From positions 1,054,001-1,118,000 of the forward strand of contig JAXGNG010000001.1 in assembly GCA_040768125.1 (NCBI GenBank): a DNA stretch of 64,000 nt, read 5' to 3'. A program made the position numbers and the translations under genes. Positions 40,994-50,424 of this stretch are shown in pieces. The notes under the pieces are model-generated. The model was given only the letters and a program-made list of their open reading frames with translations, was not told the DNA's origin and ran no database searches. Source of the DNA: RBG-16-49-21 sp040768125 (GTDB lineage: Bacteria; Spirochaetota; UBA4802; UBA5550). How positions within the stretch are numbered: the stretch's first letter is position 1; each line of letters starts with the position of its first letter.

Positions 40994-43225
40994 CTACGCT
41001 TTCTCGAGGGGGGTGTACTTTTCAAGGAAGGTCTTGCTCGACCTGCCGAAGAGAATCGTCAGTTTCAGGTTGTCTCCCGATCCTTCGATCTGGAGGACCC
41101 GCCCGACGCCGTACTTTGGGTGGACCACGCTGTCCCGCACCCTGAAGCGGGAATCACCGGGCCCGCCGGACCCATTGTCCGCGGAAGGGCCTTCCGCCGC
41201 TGTCGCGGACTCCTCCGGCGCGTCGAAGTGGGACTCGTTGTAGCTTTTCTTTCTCTGCTCGAAGCCGCCCCGGTAGCCCTCGGAGAAGTAGCTCGTGGTC
41301 TCGACGGATCCGTGGGGCAGCTCGAAGATGAAGCGCGAGGGCTCCCGCTGGTAGATCTCGTTGAAGGAGCGGCGGAGGTCCGCCGAGGTGAGGTAGACCC
41401 GCTCCCTGGCCCTGGTGATCCCCACGTAGCAGAGGCGGCGCTCCTCCTCCAGGCCGTCCTCGGTGTCGGAGGAAAGGCGATGGGGGAAGGTGTCCTCCTC
41501 CATGCCGGTGAGGAAGACCACGGGGAACTCGAGGCCCTTGGCGTTGTGCACCGTCATCAGGGTGACCGCGCCCGCCGTTGTTTCGATTTCCCCGGGGTTC
41601 TCCTCCGAGGTATAGAGGGATATGTCCTGTAAAAACTGGTCGAGGCCGGCGTCGGGAAGGGCCGTCTCGTAGTCGTAGATGCCGTTGATAAGCTCGCCGA
41701 GGTTTTCGAGGCGGGAGCGGCTTTCCGCCGTGTCCTCTTCCTCGAGGGCCTTTCGGTAGCCCGTGAGGTCCAGGAGGCGCTCCGCGAAGGCGGAGAGCCT
41801 GAGGTCGGGGACCCTGCCGGCCAGGTCCATCGCCTCGGTGACGGCCGCCCTGAATTCCTCGAGGCCCCGGGGGGCGCGTTCACCCATGAGGCCGTCGCGG
41901 ATGACGTGCCATTCGGGAACCCTCTCCCGGGAGGAGGCGGCCCGTATCTTCTCGACGGTGACCTTCCCGATTCCCCGGGCCGGTGTGTTGATGATCCTCA
42001 GGAGGGAAACCCGGTCAAGGGGGTTCGCGATGAATTTCATGTACGCCAGTATGTCCTTGACCTCCTCCCTGTCGTAGAACTTCATGCCCCCCACCACCCG
42101 GTAGGGGATGTTCTCCCTCCTGAGGCGGTCCTCGAAGACGCGTGACTGCGCGTTGGTCCGGTAGAAGACGGCGCAGTCGCGGTGCTTGATGCCCTCGCGG
42201 CGCCTGAGGGAGATGATCGTGTTGACCACGAATTCGGCCTCGCCGTATTCATTGTTGGCCCGGCACCAGACGACCGCCTCGCCGTCGTCCCGGTGGGCCA
42301 CCAGGTTCTTTTCCTTCCTCTGGGTGTTGTTGCGTATCACCGCCGAGGCGGCGTCGAGTATCGGGCGCGTTGACCGGTAGTTCCTGTCCAGGGTGATGAC
42401 CCTGGCGTCGCCGTAGTCCTTCTCGAACTCGAGGATGTTGCGTATGTCGGCGCCGCGCCAGGAGTAGATCGACTGGTCGTCGTCGCCCACCACGCAGATG
42501 TTGCGCGTGGCGGAGGCCAGGTGCTTCGCGATCAGGTACTGGGCGTGGTTGGTGTCCTGGTATTCGTCGATCATGAAATGGCTCCACTGGCGCTGGAGCC
42601 TCTCCGTCGCCGCGGGGTTCGACCTGAGGAGCCGAACGGTCCGTATGAGGAGATCGTTGAAGTCAAGGGCATTCGCCCTGGCGAGCTCCTCGTGGTAGCG
42701 GGAGTACACCTCTCCGAAGTCGAAGGGAAGGTTCGTATGGAAAAAGTGCGACGGATCCACGCCGTCGACGAGCTCGGCGCGGTCCTTTATTTCCGATATC
42801 TTCGACACGATGGATTCCGGGCGTATCTTCTTGGGGTCCAGGCGCATGGCCAGGAGTATCTCCTTCACCACCGAGGCCTGGTCCGATGCGTCGTAGACCG
42901 AGAAGGAGGGGAGCACGCCCGCGGCCTCGCCGTGGCGCCGGAGGATGTATACCGACGCGGCGTGAAAGGTCTTGATGAACACGCTTTTCCCGGCGGGCCC
43001 GATGAGGGAGACGATGCGGTTCCTCATCTCCTCCGTCGCCTTGTTGGTGAAGGTGACCGCGAAGATCGACGTGGGGGGCACCCTTTTTTCGCTGATCAGG
43101 TAGGCTATCCGGTGCGTGATCACCCGGGTCTTCCCCGACCCGGCGCCCGCCAGGATCAGGAGGGGCCCCTCGGTGTGCGTGACGGCGCGTTTCTGGTTTT
43201 CGTTGAGGTCTGCGGTGATCGACAT
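40994..43225 (-). CDS. pcrA: ATP-dependent DNA helicase PcrA/UvrD
   Basis: A 743-residue superfamily 1A helicase. Motif I is LLILAGAGSGKTRVI, motif Ia FTNKATEEMRNRI, motif II MIDEYQDTNHAQY, motif III VVGDDDQSIYSWRGAD, motif IV ITLDRNYRS, motif V LMTVHNAKGLEFPVVF and motif VI CYVGITRARERVYL. The end, VVHPKYGVGRVLQIEGSGDN, is the C-terminal Tudor-like domain of PcrA that binds RNA polymerase. It unwinds DNA 3' to 5' in nucleotide excision repair and plasmid or fork processing. Gene is monocistronic and divergent from the response-regulator gene. Confidence 0.95.
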   Translation of the reverse strand: MSITADLNENQKRAVTHTEGPLLILAGAGSGKTRVITHRIAYLISEKRVPPTSIFAVTFTNKATEEMRNRIVSLIGPAGKSVFIKTFHAASVYILRRHGEAAGVLPSFSVYDASDQASVVKEILLAMRLDPKKIRPESIVSKISEIKDRAELVDGVDPSHFFHTNLPFDFGEVYSRYHEELARANALDFNDLLIRTVRLLRSNPAATERLQRQWSHFMIDEYQDTNHAQYLIAKHLASATRNICVVGDDDQSIYSWRGADIRNILEFEKDYGDARVITLDRNYRSTRPILDAASAVIRNNTQRKEKNLVAHRDDGEAVVWCRANNEYGEAEFVVNTIISLRRREGIKHRDCAVFYRTNAQSRVFEDRLRRENIPYRVVGGMKFYDREEVKDILAYMKFIANPLDRVSLLRIINTPARGIGKVTVEKIRAASSRERVPEWHVIRDGLMGERAPRGLEEFRAAVTEAMDLAGRVPDLRLSAFAERLLDLTGYRKALEEEDTAESRSRLENLGELINGIYDYETALPDAGLDQFLQDISLYTSEENPGEIETTAGAVTLMTVHNAKGLEFPVVFLTGMEEDTFPHRLSSDTEDGLEEERRLCYVGITRARERVYLTSADLRRSFNEIYQREPSRFIFELPHGSVETTSYFSEGYRGGFEQRKKSYNESHFDAPEESATAAEGPSADNGSGGPGDSRFRVRDSVVHPKYGVGRVLQIEGSGDNLKLTILFGRSSKTFLEKYTPLEKA

Positions 43226-43330
43226 TGTTTCCCCCGGGGAACGACGGTCGCAGGATGCCGGCCACCCGGCATTGTGGCAAGAAAAAAAATTGCATTCCGC
43301 ATTTTTATGTCCCCCGGTGGTTTTTTACAT

Positions 43331-43360
43331 TTGACAGGCGGCCCGATCCGCCTTTTGTAT
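43331..43360 (+). promoter_or_regulatory. Predicted promoter of the GGDEF response-regulator gene
   Basis: TTGACA at 43331-43336 with TTGTAT at 43355-43360 (18-base spacer), about 90 bases before the start codon, in the spacer divergent from pcrA. Assigned by eye. Confidence 0.45.
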
Positions 43361-43447
43361 GATCGGAGCGGGGTTACGCCGGAAGGGAACCTCCGGCGGC
43401 GCCCATGACGCACCGCGGCGCGTCAATTCTCACGGGCGGGTGAAGCA

Positions 43448-44347
43448 ATGGCCGACAGCATACTGGTGGTGGACGATTCCCACCTGGACACAACCGTAAT
43501 CAAGCGGCTTCTTTCCGATTACCGCGTGATGAGCGCGGGTAGCGGGGAGGAGATGTGGAAGCTCCTCGAGGGCGAGATTCCCTCGATCATCTTCCTCGAC
43601 GTGGTGCTTCCCGGCGACGACGGCTTCGAGCTGGCGGCGCGGCTTTCGAGGCATGAGCGCTACGCCGACATCCCGATAATATTCATCACGTCAAAGGACA
43701 CGGGGGGCGACGTGGAGCGGGGCTTCGAGTCCGGGGGGTTCGATTACATCAAGAAGCCCTTCGCCGAGAAGGAGCTCCGGGCCCGCCTCAGGTCGGCCCT
43801 GGAAACGAAGCGGCGCGAGCGCGAACTGCGGGAGAAGACCGTCATCGATCCCCTCACGGGGGTCTACAACCGCCGCTATTTCTTCGAGGCCCTCGAGAAG
43901 AACATCGAGCACTCGCGGAGAAACCGGCAGAATGTCTTCGCCCTGGCCCTCATCGACATCGATAACTTCAAGCATGTAAACGACCGCCACGGGCACCAGG
44001 CGGGGGACAGGGTGCTCGCGGAACTCGCGGATTGCCTCAGGACCCGCATCAGGCCCTACGACATACTGGCGCGGTACGGCGGCGAGGAGTTCGTGGTCAT
44101 CTTCAAGGATTGCGGCAAAACGGCGTCCGGGGAGGTGCTCCAGAGGATCAAGGACTTCGTCGAGGCCACGCCCTGCCTTTTCCGCGATATCCCCATCGCG
44201 GTTACCTTCAGCGGCGGCATTGCCGAGATCGGGGAGGTTCCGCCCGATGCCCCCGCCGGAGGGGAACTCCTCAGGATCGCCGACGAGCGCCTTTACATGG
44301 CGAAGCAGGCGGGGCGCAACCGCATCGTCATAGACTGCGTGACGTGA
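43448..44347 (+). CDS. Response regulator with GGDEF diguanylate cyclase domain
   Basis: A 299-residue PleD/WspR-like protein. Receiver domain (residues 3-120) has acidic Asp9 and Asp10, phosphoacceptor Asp51 (FLDVVLPG), Thr/Ser in FITSKD and the Lys in IKKPF. The GGDEF domain (about 135-295) has the catalytic motif GGEEF at 211-215 and the inhibitory c-di-GMP site RPYD at 202-205, five residues before it; an active, feedback-inhibited cyclase is expected. It makes c-di-GMP when phosphorylated; the partner kinase is not adjacent. An IS30-type element starts 12 bases after its stop codon. Confidence 0.93.
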   Translation: MADSILVVDDSHLDTTVIKRLLSDYRVMSAGSGEEMWKLLEGEIPSIIFLDVVLPGDDGFELAARLSRHERYADIPIIFITSKDTGGDVERGFESGGFDYIKKPFAEKELRARLRSALETKRRERELREKTVIDPLTGVYNRRYFFEALEKNIEHSRRNRQNVFALALIDIDNFKHVNDRHGHQAGDRVLAELADCLRTRIRPYDILARYGGEEFVVIFKDCGKTASGEVLQRIKDFVEATPCLFRDIPIAVTFSGGIAEIGEVPPDAPAGGELLRIADERLYMAKQAGRNRIVIDCVT

Positions 44348-44359
44348 ACATGCTCCCTG

Positions 44360-45458
44360 AATTCAACATTCAAGTGCAACAAATCAGTTCATTCAACAGC
44401 GATCTCGGGGTACGCCACCCACGGGATTTTCGGGGCCTCGAATTTATTGCACAGAGGATATCCTCAAAATCATCATCGGTCAAGTGGGCAAAACTTTTTT
44501 TCTTAGGGATATACTGGCGGATGCGTCCATTGATATGCTCATTTAACCCACGTTGCCATGAACAATATGGATCGGCAAAGAAGACCTTGCATTCCAATGC
44601 TTTTTCGATATTCTGAAATAAGCTGAATTCACTACCATTATCGAATGTAATTGTTTTAACGAATCCGGCAGGTAAATCGTTCAGTGCCTCCACGACAGCT
44701 CGGGATACGATTTCCGCATCCTTGGAATGGACTGGAACACCCCAGATATGCGCCAGTTTGCGGTCAACCAGGGTAAGTAAATATGCATCATTCCCTGCAC
44801 TGGTAATGAGATCACCCTCCAAATGGCCGGCGACAGTCTTTTCATCAGCCTCTATCGGACGTTCACAAATGTTCCGTTTCCCAGCAATAAGTTCTCTTTT
44901 TTGATATATCAGGGACCGTTTCTGACGTTTATTCCTCTTTGTGAACAGATAATTAAGCAATAACATATTGTGGTACTCCCCATGCTGCGCATACACCCAT
45001 TGATAGATGGCTTCAGTTGATATATGCATCTCAGGATCTCCGGGAAACTGGCTCCTCAAATAATATGATGTGACTTCAGGGGAATTTCTCTCCATAAGCA
45101 AAGAGCATACAAGAAGCCGTAACACACCATTGCTATCGAGCTTTCTCCGACGCCTATACCTTCGGGCGCAATAACGTTCATGTGCATCTTGATAATGATA
45201 GCCTTTTGTCCTGTTTCGTGTATGCTCTCGATAAATGGTAGATCGATCGCGTCCCAGATATTTGCTCAATTCAATCTTTGATACGCTAGAATAGAGCATT
45301 TTTTGGATGACATGGCGCTCGTCTTTCGTTATGTGTGAATACAGTCTCATGGGTGGTTCCTCCTCGGATTATGTTCTGTCAAACTCAATCCTATGGGAAG
45401 AGCCCCCATGAGACTACTATTATTACTGATTCCTAATGTTGCACTTCATCCTTGAATT
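44360..45458 (-). mobile_element. IS30-family insertion sequence
   Basis: About 1.1 kb bounded by imperfect inverted repeats. The left end reads AATTCAACATTCAAGTGCAA and the complement of the right end AATTCAAGGATGAAGTGCAA, sharing AATTCAA and AAGTGCAACA. A single transposase gene fills the element. GCTCCC occurs just outside both ends (44352-44357 and 45462-45467) and may be a target duplication, but IS30 elements usually duplicate only two or three bases, so this is uncertain. The element is AT-rich compared with its surroundings and lies between the GGDEF gene and rimP. Confidence 0.88.
44370..45350 (-). CDS. IS30-family transposase
   Basis: A 326-residue transposase of full length. The N-terminus has a helix-turn-helix (ELSKYLGRDRSTIYREHTRN). 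The DDE catalytic domain is visible as GHLEGDLI (first Asp), TITFDNGSEFS (second Asp) and NEHINGRIRQYIPKK (Glu), the last being the hallmark N-E-N-x-N-G-x-I-R-x-x-x-P-K-x of IS30 with one change (NEH for NEN). The frame is intact, so the element may be active. GAGGAACCACCC lies before the ATG on the minus strand. Confidence 0.93.
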   Translation of the reverse strand: MRLYSHITKDERHVIQKMLYSSVSKIELSKYLGRDRSTIYREHTRNRTKGYHYQDAHERYCARRYRRRRKLDSNGVLRLLVCSLLMERNSPEVTSYYLRSQFPGDPEMHISTEAIYQWVYAQHGEYHNMLLLNYLFTKRNKRQKRSLIYQKRELIAGKRNICERPIEADEKTVAGHLEGDLITSAGNDAYLLTLVDRKLAHIWGVPVHSKDAEIVSRAVVEALNDLPAGFVKTITFDNGSEFSLFQNIEKALECKVFFADPYCSWQRGLNEHINGRIRQYIPKKKSFAHLTDDDFEDILCAINSRPRKSRGWRTPRSLLNELICCT

Positions 45459-45565
45459 GAGGCTCCCCTTCGGGGGGGATGCGTAAAAAATGCTTGAAAT
45501 AAAAAACGCCCTGCTCGATGATGGACATCCTGAATGAAGCGTTGAGTTTGTGGCGGGCGGATGCG

Positions 45566-45591
45566 AGAGAGTGGTCAGACCACTCTCTTTT
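45566..45591 (+). terminator. Hairpin with U-tract before rimP (possible attenuator)
   Basis: AGAGAGTGGT (45566-45575), loop CAG and ACCACTCTCT (45579-45588) form a perfect 10-base stem followed by TTT, then ACTATT. It lies 26 bases before the likely rimP start, in the leader of the rimP-nusA-infB operon, and may be a leader terminator controlling the operon. It falls inside the longer in-frame reading of rimP, which argues for the shorter start. Confidence 0.55.
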
Positions 45592-45613
45592 ACTATTGTG
45601 TCACGGCAACAGG

Positions 45614-46057
45614 GTGGAACCGTTAAAGGACAGGCTGCAGCGGCATATACGGGACGTCGCGGAGCGTCTCGGGTACCTTGTATACGAGTCGTCGTTTCTC
45701 CTGAAGGGCGAAAACACCAGGATTTACGTGAAAATCGACAGTACCGACGGGGTCACCCACCTCGATTGCGAGAAGTATTCCCGGGGGCTGTCGGAGACGC
45801 TGGACGGCGAGGGGGACCTTGCCAATTATTCCCTCGAGGTTTCCTCGCCGGGCCTGAACCGCTCGCTCCGCAGCGCCGAGGAGTTCAGGCGCTTTCCCGG
45901 CGCGCCGGTGAAGATCGTGTACACCGTGGGCGACGAGCGGAAGGTCCTCCAGGGCGTCCTCGCCGCGTCGGATGACACCTGCGTGACCGTTACCGGGGAC
46001 ACGGGGGAAACGACGATCGCATACGCCGCGATCGCCAGCGCGAAACTTGATTATTGA
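45614..46057 (+). CDS. rimP: Ribosome maturation factor RimP
   Basis: A 147-residue RimP, close to the usual 150. Residues follow the family: LGYLVYESSFLLKGENTRIY in the N-terminal domain, IDSTDGVTHLDCEKYSRGLS, then the signature YSLEVSSPGLNRSLRSAEEF and the C-terminal SH3-like domain. RimP helps assemble the 30S subunit. GTG 45614 gives the normal family length; an ATG at 45518 would add 32 residues not seen in the family, encoded across a strong hairpin. It opens the rimP-nusA-infB-rbfA-truB-rpsO-pnp operon. Confidence 0.85.
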   Translation: MEPLKDRLQRHIRDVAERLGYLVYESSFLLKGENTRIYVKIDSTDGVTHLDCEKYSRGLSETLDGEGDLANYSLEVSSPGLNRSLRSAEEFRRFPGAPVKIVYTVGDERKVLQGVLAASDDTCVTVTGDTGETTIAYAAIASAKLDY

Positions 46058-46077
46058 ATGCCGAAGGTGCAGGAGCC

Positions 46078-47529
46078 ATGAGCAAGAATTTTTTTGAAGC
46101 ATTACACGAGATTGCCCAGGACAAGGGCATCCCACGGGAGAGCATAGAGCAGATCGTCGAATCCGCCATGCTGTCGGCGTACAAGAAGCAGTACGGCATG
46201 ATCGACAACGTCAAGGTGGTGTTCGACCGCGACAAAAACACCGTCAAGGTGGTGTCGAAAAAGATGGTGGTGAAGAACGCCCGCAACAGGGCGGAGGAGA
46301 TATCCTACACCGAGGCGACAAGGATCAAGCCCGACGCCGAGCTGGGCGAGGACATCGAGGTCGAGGAAAACCCCCTGGAATCCTTCGGGAGGATCGCCGC
46401 GCAGACGGCGAAGCAGGTCATCATACAGAAGATCAAGGAAGCCGAGAAGAACATAATCTACGACGAGTTCGTGGACAAGGAAGGCGATCTCATCAACGGC
46501 TTTTTACAGAGGAAGACCAAGGACGCCATGTACGTCGACCTGGGTCGCACGGAGGGGATCCTTCCCCTTCGCGAGCAGTCGCCCCTTGAACACTACAAGA
46601 TCGGCGACAGGGTAAAGTCCCTCATTCTCGCGGTCCAGAAAAACTCCAAGGGCCCCAGCATCATCCTGAGCAGGGCGCATCCCAGATTTATCGAGAAGCT
46701 TTTCGAGATGGAGATACCCGAGATTTACGACGGCGTGGTGCGCATCGAGAAGATCGTCAGGGAGCCGGGGATGCGGACCAAGGTCGCGGTCACGAGCGAG
46801 CGCGACGACGTGGATTCCGTGGGGGCCTGCGTGGGCATGAAGGGGATCAGGATCCAGTCCATCGTGCGCGAGCTCGAGGGCGAGAAAATCGACGTGGTGG
46901 AATGGTTCGAGGACCGGAAGATAATGGCGGCCAACGCCCTGACCCCGGCCAAGGTTGTGGAGATCGTGGAGAAGGCCGACGGCGGCGTGATCGCCGTCAT
47001 CGACAATGACCAGAAGCACCTCGCCCTGGGCAGGGCGGGACACAACGTGCGCCTGGCCTCCCGACTCTGCGGGTTCGAGATCGATATCAAGTCCGAGGAC
47101 CAGTACCGCGACTTCCTTTCCTCGAGCGAGTCCCGCGCCATCCTGGAGCAGCTCTTCTCGAACCCGAGTGAGGAGGAGACCCAGCTCTCGGAACTCCCGG
47201 GCCTGGAACCCCGCGTTATCAAGCTTCTCGAGAACGGCGGCGTGTTCTCCGTCGAGGACCTCGTCGAGAAGTCCCTCGAGGAACTCATGGAGATAGACGG
47301 TATTGGCGAGAAGACCGCCAAAAAAATACTTGAGATTATTGAAGAAAGTGTTGATTTTGATGATTACGAGGGTGACGATGAAGGGCCCTCCGGGGAAGGG
47401 AGCGACGCGGAGAAACCCGCCGCTGAAGACGCCGGGGAGGGCGATGAAAAAGCCGGGAAGGAAGAGGAGGCCGCCGGGGAAGAAAGCGCGACTGTCGATG
47501 AAGTGAGTGAAACGAAGGAGCAGGATTGA
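46078..47529 (+). CDS. nusA: Transcription termination/antitermination factor NusA
   Basis: A 483-residue NusA. N-terminal RNA polymerase-binding domain (MSKNFFEALHEIAQDKGIPR), S1 domain (KDAMYVDLGRTEGILPLREQ), two KH domains (VGACVGMKGIRIQSIVREL; ALGRAGHNVRLASRLCGFE) and a helix-hairpin-helix region (LEELMEIDGIGEKTAKKILE), then a strongly acidic, Glu-rich tail of about 50 residues. NusA controls pausing, termination and antitermination. ATG 46078 has AGGAG just upstream. The acidic tail is longer than in E. coli or Bacillus and may affect RNA binding. Confidence 0.96.
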   Translation: MSKNFFEALHEIAQDKGIPRESIEQIVESAMLSAYKKQYGMIDNVKVVFDRDKNTVKVVSKKMVVKNARNRAEEISYTEATRIKPDAELGEDIEVEENPLESFGRIAAQTAKQVIIQKIKEAEKNIIYDEFVDKEGDLINGFLQRKTKDAMYVDLGRTEGILPLREQSPLEHYKIGDRVKSLILAVQKNSKGPSIILSRAHPRFIEKLFEMEIPEIYDGVVRIEKIVREPGMRTKVAVTSERDDVDSVGACVGMKGIRIQSIVRELEGEKIDVVEWFEDRKIMAANALTPAKVVEIVEKADGGVIAVIDNDQKHLALGRAGHNVRLASRLCGFEIDIKSEDQYRDFLSSSESRAILEQLFSNPSEEETQLSELPGLEPRVIKLLENGGVFSVEDLVEKSLEELMEIDGIGEKTAKKILEIIEESVDFDDYEGDDEGPSGEGSDAEKPAAEDAGEGDEKAGKEEEAAGEESATVDEVSETKEQD

Positions 47530-47601
47530 TCGCCGGTCCTGGCCCCGGGCACCCGGCGGGGCCGGCGGGAATGATATTCGCCAAGGACGAACGACCGTTA
47601 C

Positions 47602-49965
47602 ATGAAAGCCATTGAAATAGCCGGAAGAAATCATGTCACGATGGACGACATGATGGAGGTATGCCGCGAGCTCGAGATAGCCTGCGAGTCCGAGGAGAGC
47701 GTACTTCTTGAAAAAGACATATTCCTGATCGAAAAGAAGATCGAAGCGATAAAGAAGCGCAAGGCCCAGCAGATTGAGGACAGCAAGAAGGGAAGAAAGA
47801 TCAAGCTGAAGCGCAAGGTGCACATGCCCAAGGAGGGCAAGGAGGGCGCCGAGGCGCCGGCGGCCGAGGCCCCCCGGAAGGCCCCGGCGCGGCAGGCTCC
47901 CAGGACGGCACCCCGCCCCGGCGAGGAGAGGAAATCCGCCGAGGGACGCGCCCCCCTGAGAAGGGCGCCGGGAGCCAGGCCCGCGGCGAAGGAAGGCGAA
48001 CGCCCCCGACGCGGGGAGGGGCCGCCTCGCAGGGAAGGGGAGAAGCCCGGGGCCGAGAAGCCCGCCGCGGCGGTCGAGGGCAAGGACAAGAAGCGCAAGA
48101 AGACCAAGGAAAAGGAAAAGGACAAGCGCAAGTACAAGAAGGAGCACGAGGAGAAGGAGATCACCCTCAGGAAGAGGGGCCAGGAGGAGAAGCGTCGCGA
48201 GGCGACCGCTCCTTCCGAGATCAATATAACTGAAAGCATATCGGTGGGGGAACTCGCCAAGAAGCTGAACATAAAGGCCGCGGACGTGATCGCCAAGCTG
48301 ATGAAGCTGGGCGTCATGGCCACTATCAACCAGATCATCGACTCGGAGACCGCGGAGATACTCGCCGGTGAATACGGGACCGGCGTGAAGGTCGTCTCCC
48401 TGTACGACCAGACCGTCATCAAGCACGTCGAGGACGACCGTCCCGAGGATTACAATTCCAGGCCCCCCGTCGTGACGGTCATGGGTCACGTTGACCATGG
48501 CAAGACGAAGCTCCTGGACGCCATTCGACAGACGAACATAATAGACCGCGAGTTCGGCGGGATCACCCAGCACATCGGCGCTTACAGCGTCACCGTGGGC
48601 GGCAAGAAGATCACCTTCCTGGACACGCCGGGCCACGAGGCGTTCACCACGATGCGGGCCCGGGGGGCGAAGGTCACCGACATCGTCGTCCTGGTCGTGG
48701 CGGCGAACGACGGCGTCATGCCCCAGACCATCGAGGCGATCAACCACGCCAAGGACGCAGGCGTGCCGATCATCGTCGCCATCAACAAGGTCGACCTGGC
48801 CGACGCGAACCCCGAGAAAGTGAAGCACGAGCTCGCCAAGTACGACCTGGTCCAGGAGTCCTGGGGAGGCCAGACGCTCTTCGCCGAGATAAGCGCGAAG
48901 TTCGCCCAGAACCTTGACGGCCTCATGGAGCTTATCCTGATCCAGTCGGAAATAATGGAATTCAAGGCCAACCCGAAGCTCCTGGCCAAGGGAACGGTCA
49001 TCGAATCGAAGCTTGACATGGGCCGCGGCGCCGTGTCCACGGTGCTGATTCAGAACGGGACGCTCCGGGTCGGAGATCCCTTCGTCATCGGCGTGTTTTC
49101 CGGGAAGGTGCGCGCCATGTTTGACGATCTCGGGCGGCCGATAAGCGAGGCGGGTCCCTCGACGCCCGTGGAGGTGCTCGGAATATCGGGCGTGCCCTCC
49201 GCCGGCGATCCCTTCGAGGGCGTGGATTCCGACAAGACGGCGCGGCAGATATCGCAGAAGCGCCTCGAGTACAAGCGCGTCGAATCCGCCAAGAAGGTGA
49301 AGAAGGTCACCCTGGAATCCCTTAACGAGATGATCCGCGACGGCGAGATGCAGGAGATACGGATCATCGTCAAGGCTGACGTGGACGGGTCATGCCAGGC
49401 ACTCAAGGAGTCCCTCGAGAAGCTCTCAACAGAGGAGGTGCGCGTGAAGGTGATCCACACCGGCACGGGGGGCATTAACGAGTCCGACGTCATGCTTGCC
49501 TCGGCGTCCAACGCGCTCATCATCGGCTATCACGTGCGTCCCACGGGGAAGGTGTCGGAGATCGCGGAGCGCGAAAACGTGTCCATCAAGTTTTACAACG
49601 TCATATTCGAGGTAACCGACCACATCAAGGCCGCCATGGAGGGAATGCTCTCGCCGGAGATACGCGAGGAGGTCACCGGTTCCGGTTCGGTGAAGCAGGT
49701 GTTCAAGATATCCAGGGTGGGCTCGATCGCCGGCGCGGTCCTCGAATCCGGGAAGGTGGAGCGGACATCGAAAATGCGGCTCATCCGGGACGGTGTGGTC
49801 GTCTTCGACGGCGCGATGAAATCCCTCAAGAGGTTCAAGGACGACGTCTCCGAGGTGGTCGCGGGGCAGGAGTTCGGCTTCGGCCTCGATGGCTTTAACG
49901 ACATCAAGGAAGGCGACGCCTTCGAGTCATACCGGCTCGTCGAGATCGCCAAGACGATACAGTAG
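47602..49965 (+). CDS. infB: Translation initiation factor IF-2
   Basis: A 787-residue IF-2. The first 200 residues are a low-complexity, Lys/Arg/Glu/Pro/Ala-rich linker preceded by a short helical start. The IF2_N domain is at about 210-260 (VGELAKKLNIKAADVIAKLM). The GTPase has G1 GHVDHGKT at 295-302, G3 DTPGHEAF and G4 NKVD; domains II, III and IV follow. IF-2 brings initiator tRNA to the 30S subunit. The ylxR/rnpM and L7Ae-like genes often found between nusA and infB are absent; the 72-base gap holds a GC-rich hairpin (GGCCCCG and CGGGGCC) instead. Ribosome-binding site is weak. Confidence 0.96.
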   Translation: MKAIEIAGRNHVTMDDMMEVCRELEIACESEESVLLEKDIFLIEKKIEAIKKRKAQQIEDSKKGRKIKLKRKVHMPKEGKEGAEAPAAEAPRKAPARQAPRTAPRPGEERKSAEGRAPLRRAPGARPAAKEGERPRRGEGPPRREGEKPGAEKPAAAVEGKDKKRKKTKEKEKDKRKYKKEHEEKEITLRKRGQEEKRREATAPSEINITESISVGELAKKLNIKAADVIAKLMKLGVMATINQIIDSETAEILAGEYGTGVKVVSLYDQTVIKHVEDDRPEDYNSRPPVVTVMGHVDHGKTKLLDAIRQTNIIDREFGGITQHIGAYSVTVGGKKITFLDTPGHEAFTTMRARGAKVTDIVVLVVAANDGVMPQTIEAINHAKDAGVPIIVAINKVDLADANPEKVKHELAKYDLVQESWGGQTLFAEISAKFAQNLDGLMELILIQSEIMEFKANPKLLAKGTVIESKLDMGRGAVSTVLIQNGTLRVGDPFVIGVFSGKVRAMFDDLGRPISEAGPSTPVEVLGISGVPSAGDPFEGVDSDKTARQISQKRLEYKRVESAKKVKKVTLESLNEMIRDGEMQEIRIIVKADVDGSCQALKESLEKLSTEEVRVKVIHTGTGGINESDVMLASASNALIIGYHVRPTGKVSEIAERENVSIKFYNVIFEVTDHIKAAMEGMLSPEIREEVTGSGSVKQVFKISRVGSIAGAVLESGKVERTSKMRLIRDGVVVFDGAMKSLKRFKDDVSEVVAGQEFGFGLDGFNDIKEGDAFESYRLVEIAKTIQ

Positions 49966-50034
49966 CGCCCCCGGAACGTGCCTCCCGTCGCTTCGGTCGA
50001 TCGCGAATCAATCAAATCATCACACGCTGCGATA

Positions 50035-50424
50035 ATGGGCTACAGGAAAGAACGACTCGAAGAGCAGATTAAAAGGACGGTGTCGGAGCTGCTGATCAGG
50101 GAGATCAAGGATCCCCGTATCGGCTTTGCCACCGTCACCGGCGTGGAGCTCTCGAAGGATTATTCGGAAGCGAGGATCGGGATTTCCGTCCTGGGTGAGC
50201 CCCGGGACGTGAGAAAATCCATCGAGGGGATCAGGTCGGCGACCCCCTACATCCAGCACCGCCTGGGGAAGGGCCTGAGCCTCAGGAACACGCCCAGGGT
50301 GTCCTTCTTCCTCGATTCCTCGGTCGCCGAGGGCGTGCGGATGGTCGAGCTGATCGACAGGCTTGAGCCCTCCGGCGACGACGGGGGGGACGACGATGCA
50401 GGGAGCGGTCCCCATGAGGGATAG
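50035..50424 (+). CDS. rbfA: Ribosome-binding factor A
   Basis: A 129-residue RbfA with the KH-like core: YRKERLEEQIKRTVSELLIR, EIKDPRIGFATVTGVELSKD, YSEARIGISVLGE and RLGKGLSLRNTPRVSFFLD. It is needed for 16S rRNA 5' processing and 30S maturation, cold conditions above all. The C-terminal tail is acidic (DDGGDDDAGSG). ATG 50035 gives the family N-terminus; the longer in-frame reading from 49978 was rejected. It overlaps truB by about 29 bases. Confidence 0.93.
   Translation: MGYRKERLEEQIKRTVSELLIREIKDPRIGFATVTGVELSKDYSEARIGISVLGEPRDVRKSIEGIRSATPYIQHRLGKGLSLRNTPRVSFFLDSSVAEGVRMVELIDRLEPSGDDGGDDDAGSGPHEG

Noticed and set aside
44352..45467. GCTCCC as a certain target-site duplication of the IS30 element
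   Set aside because: IS30 elements usually duplicate two or three bases, and the exact ends are imperfect; noted only as possible.
46504..48828. 774-codon open frame on the minus strand opposite nusA and infB
   Set aside because: Spans two well-supported genes and the Leu-rich low-complexity part mirrors the Lys/Glu-rich linker of IF-2.
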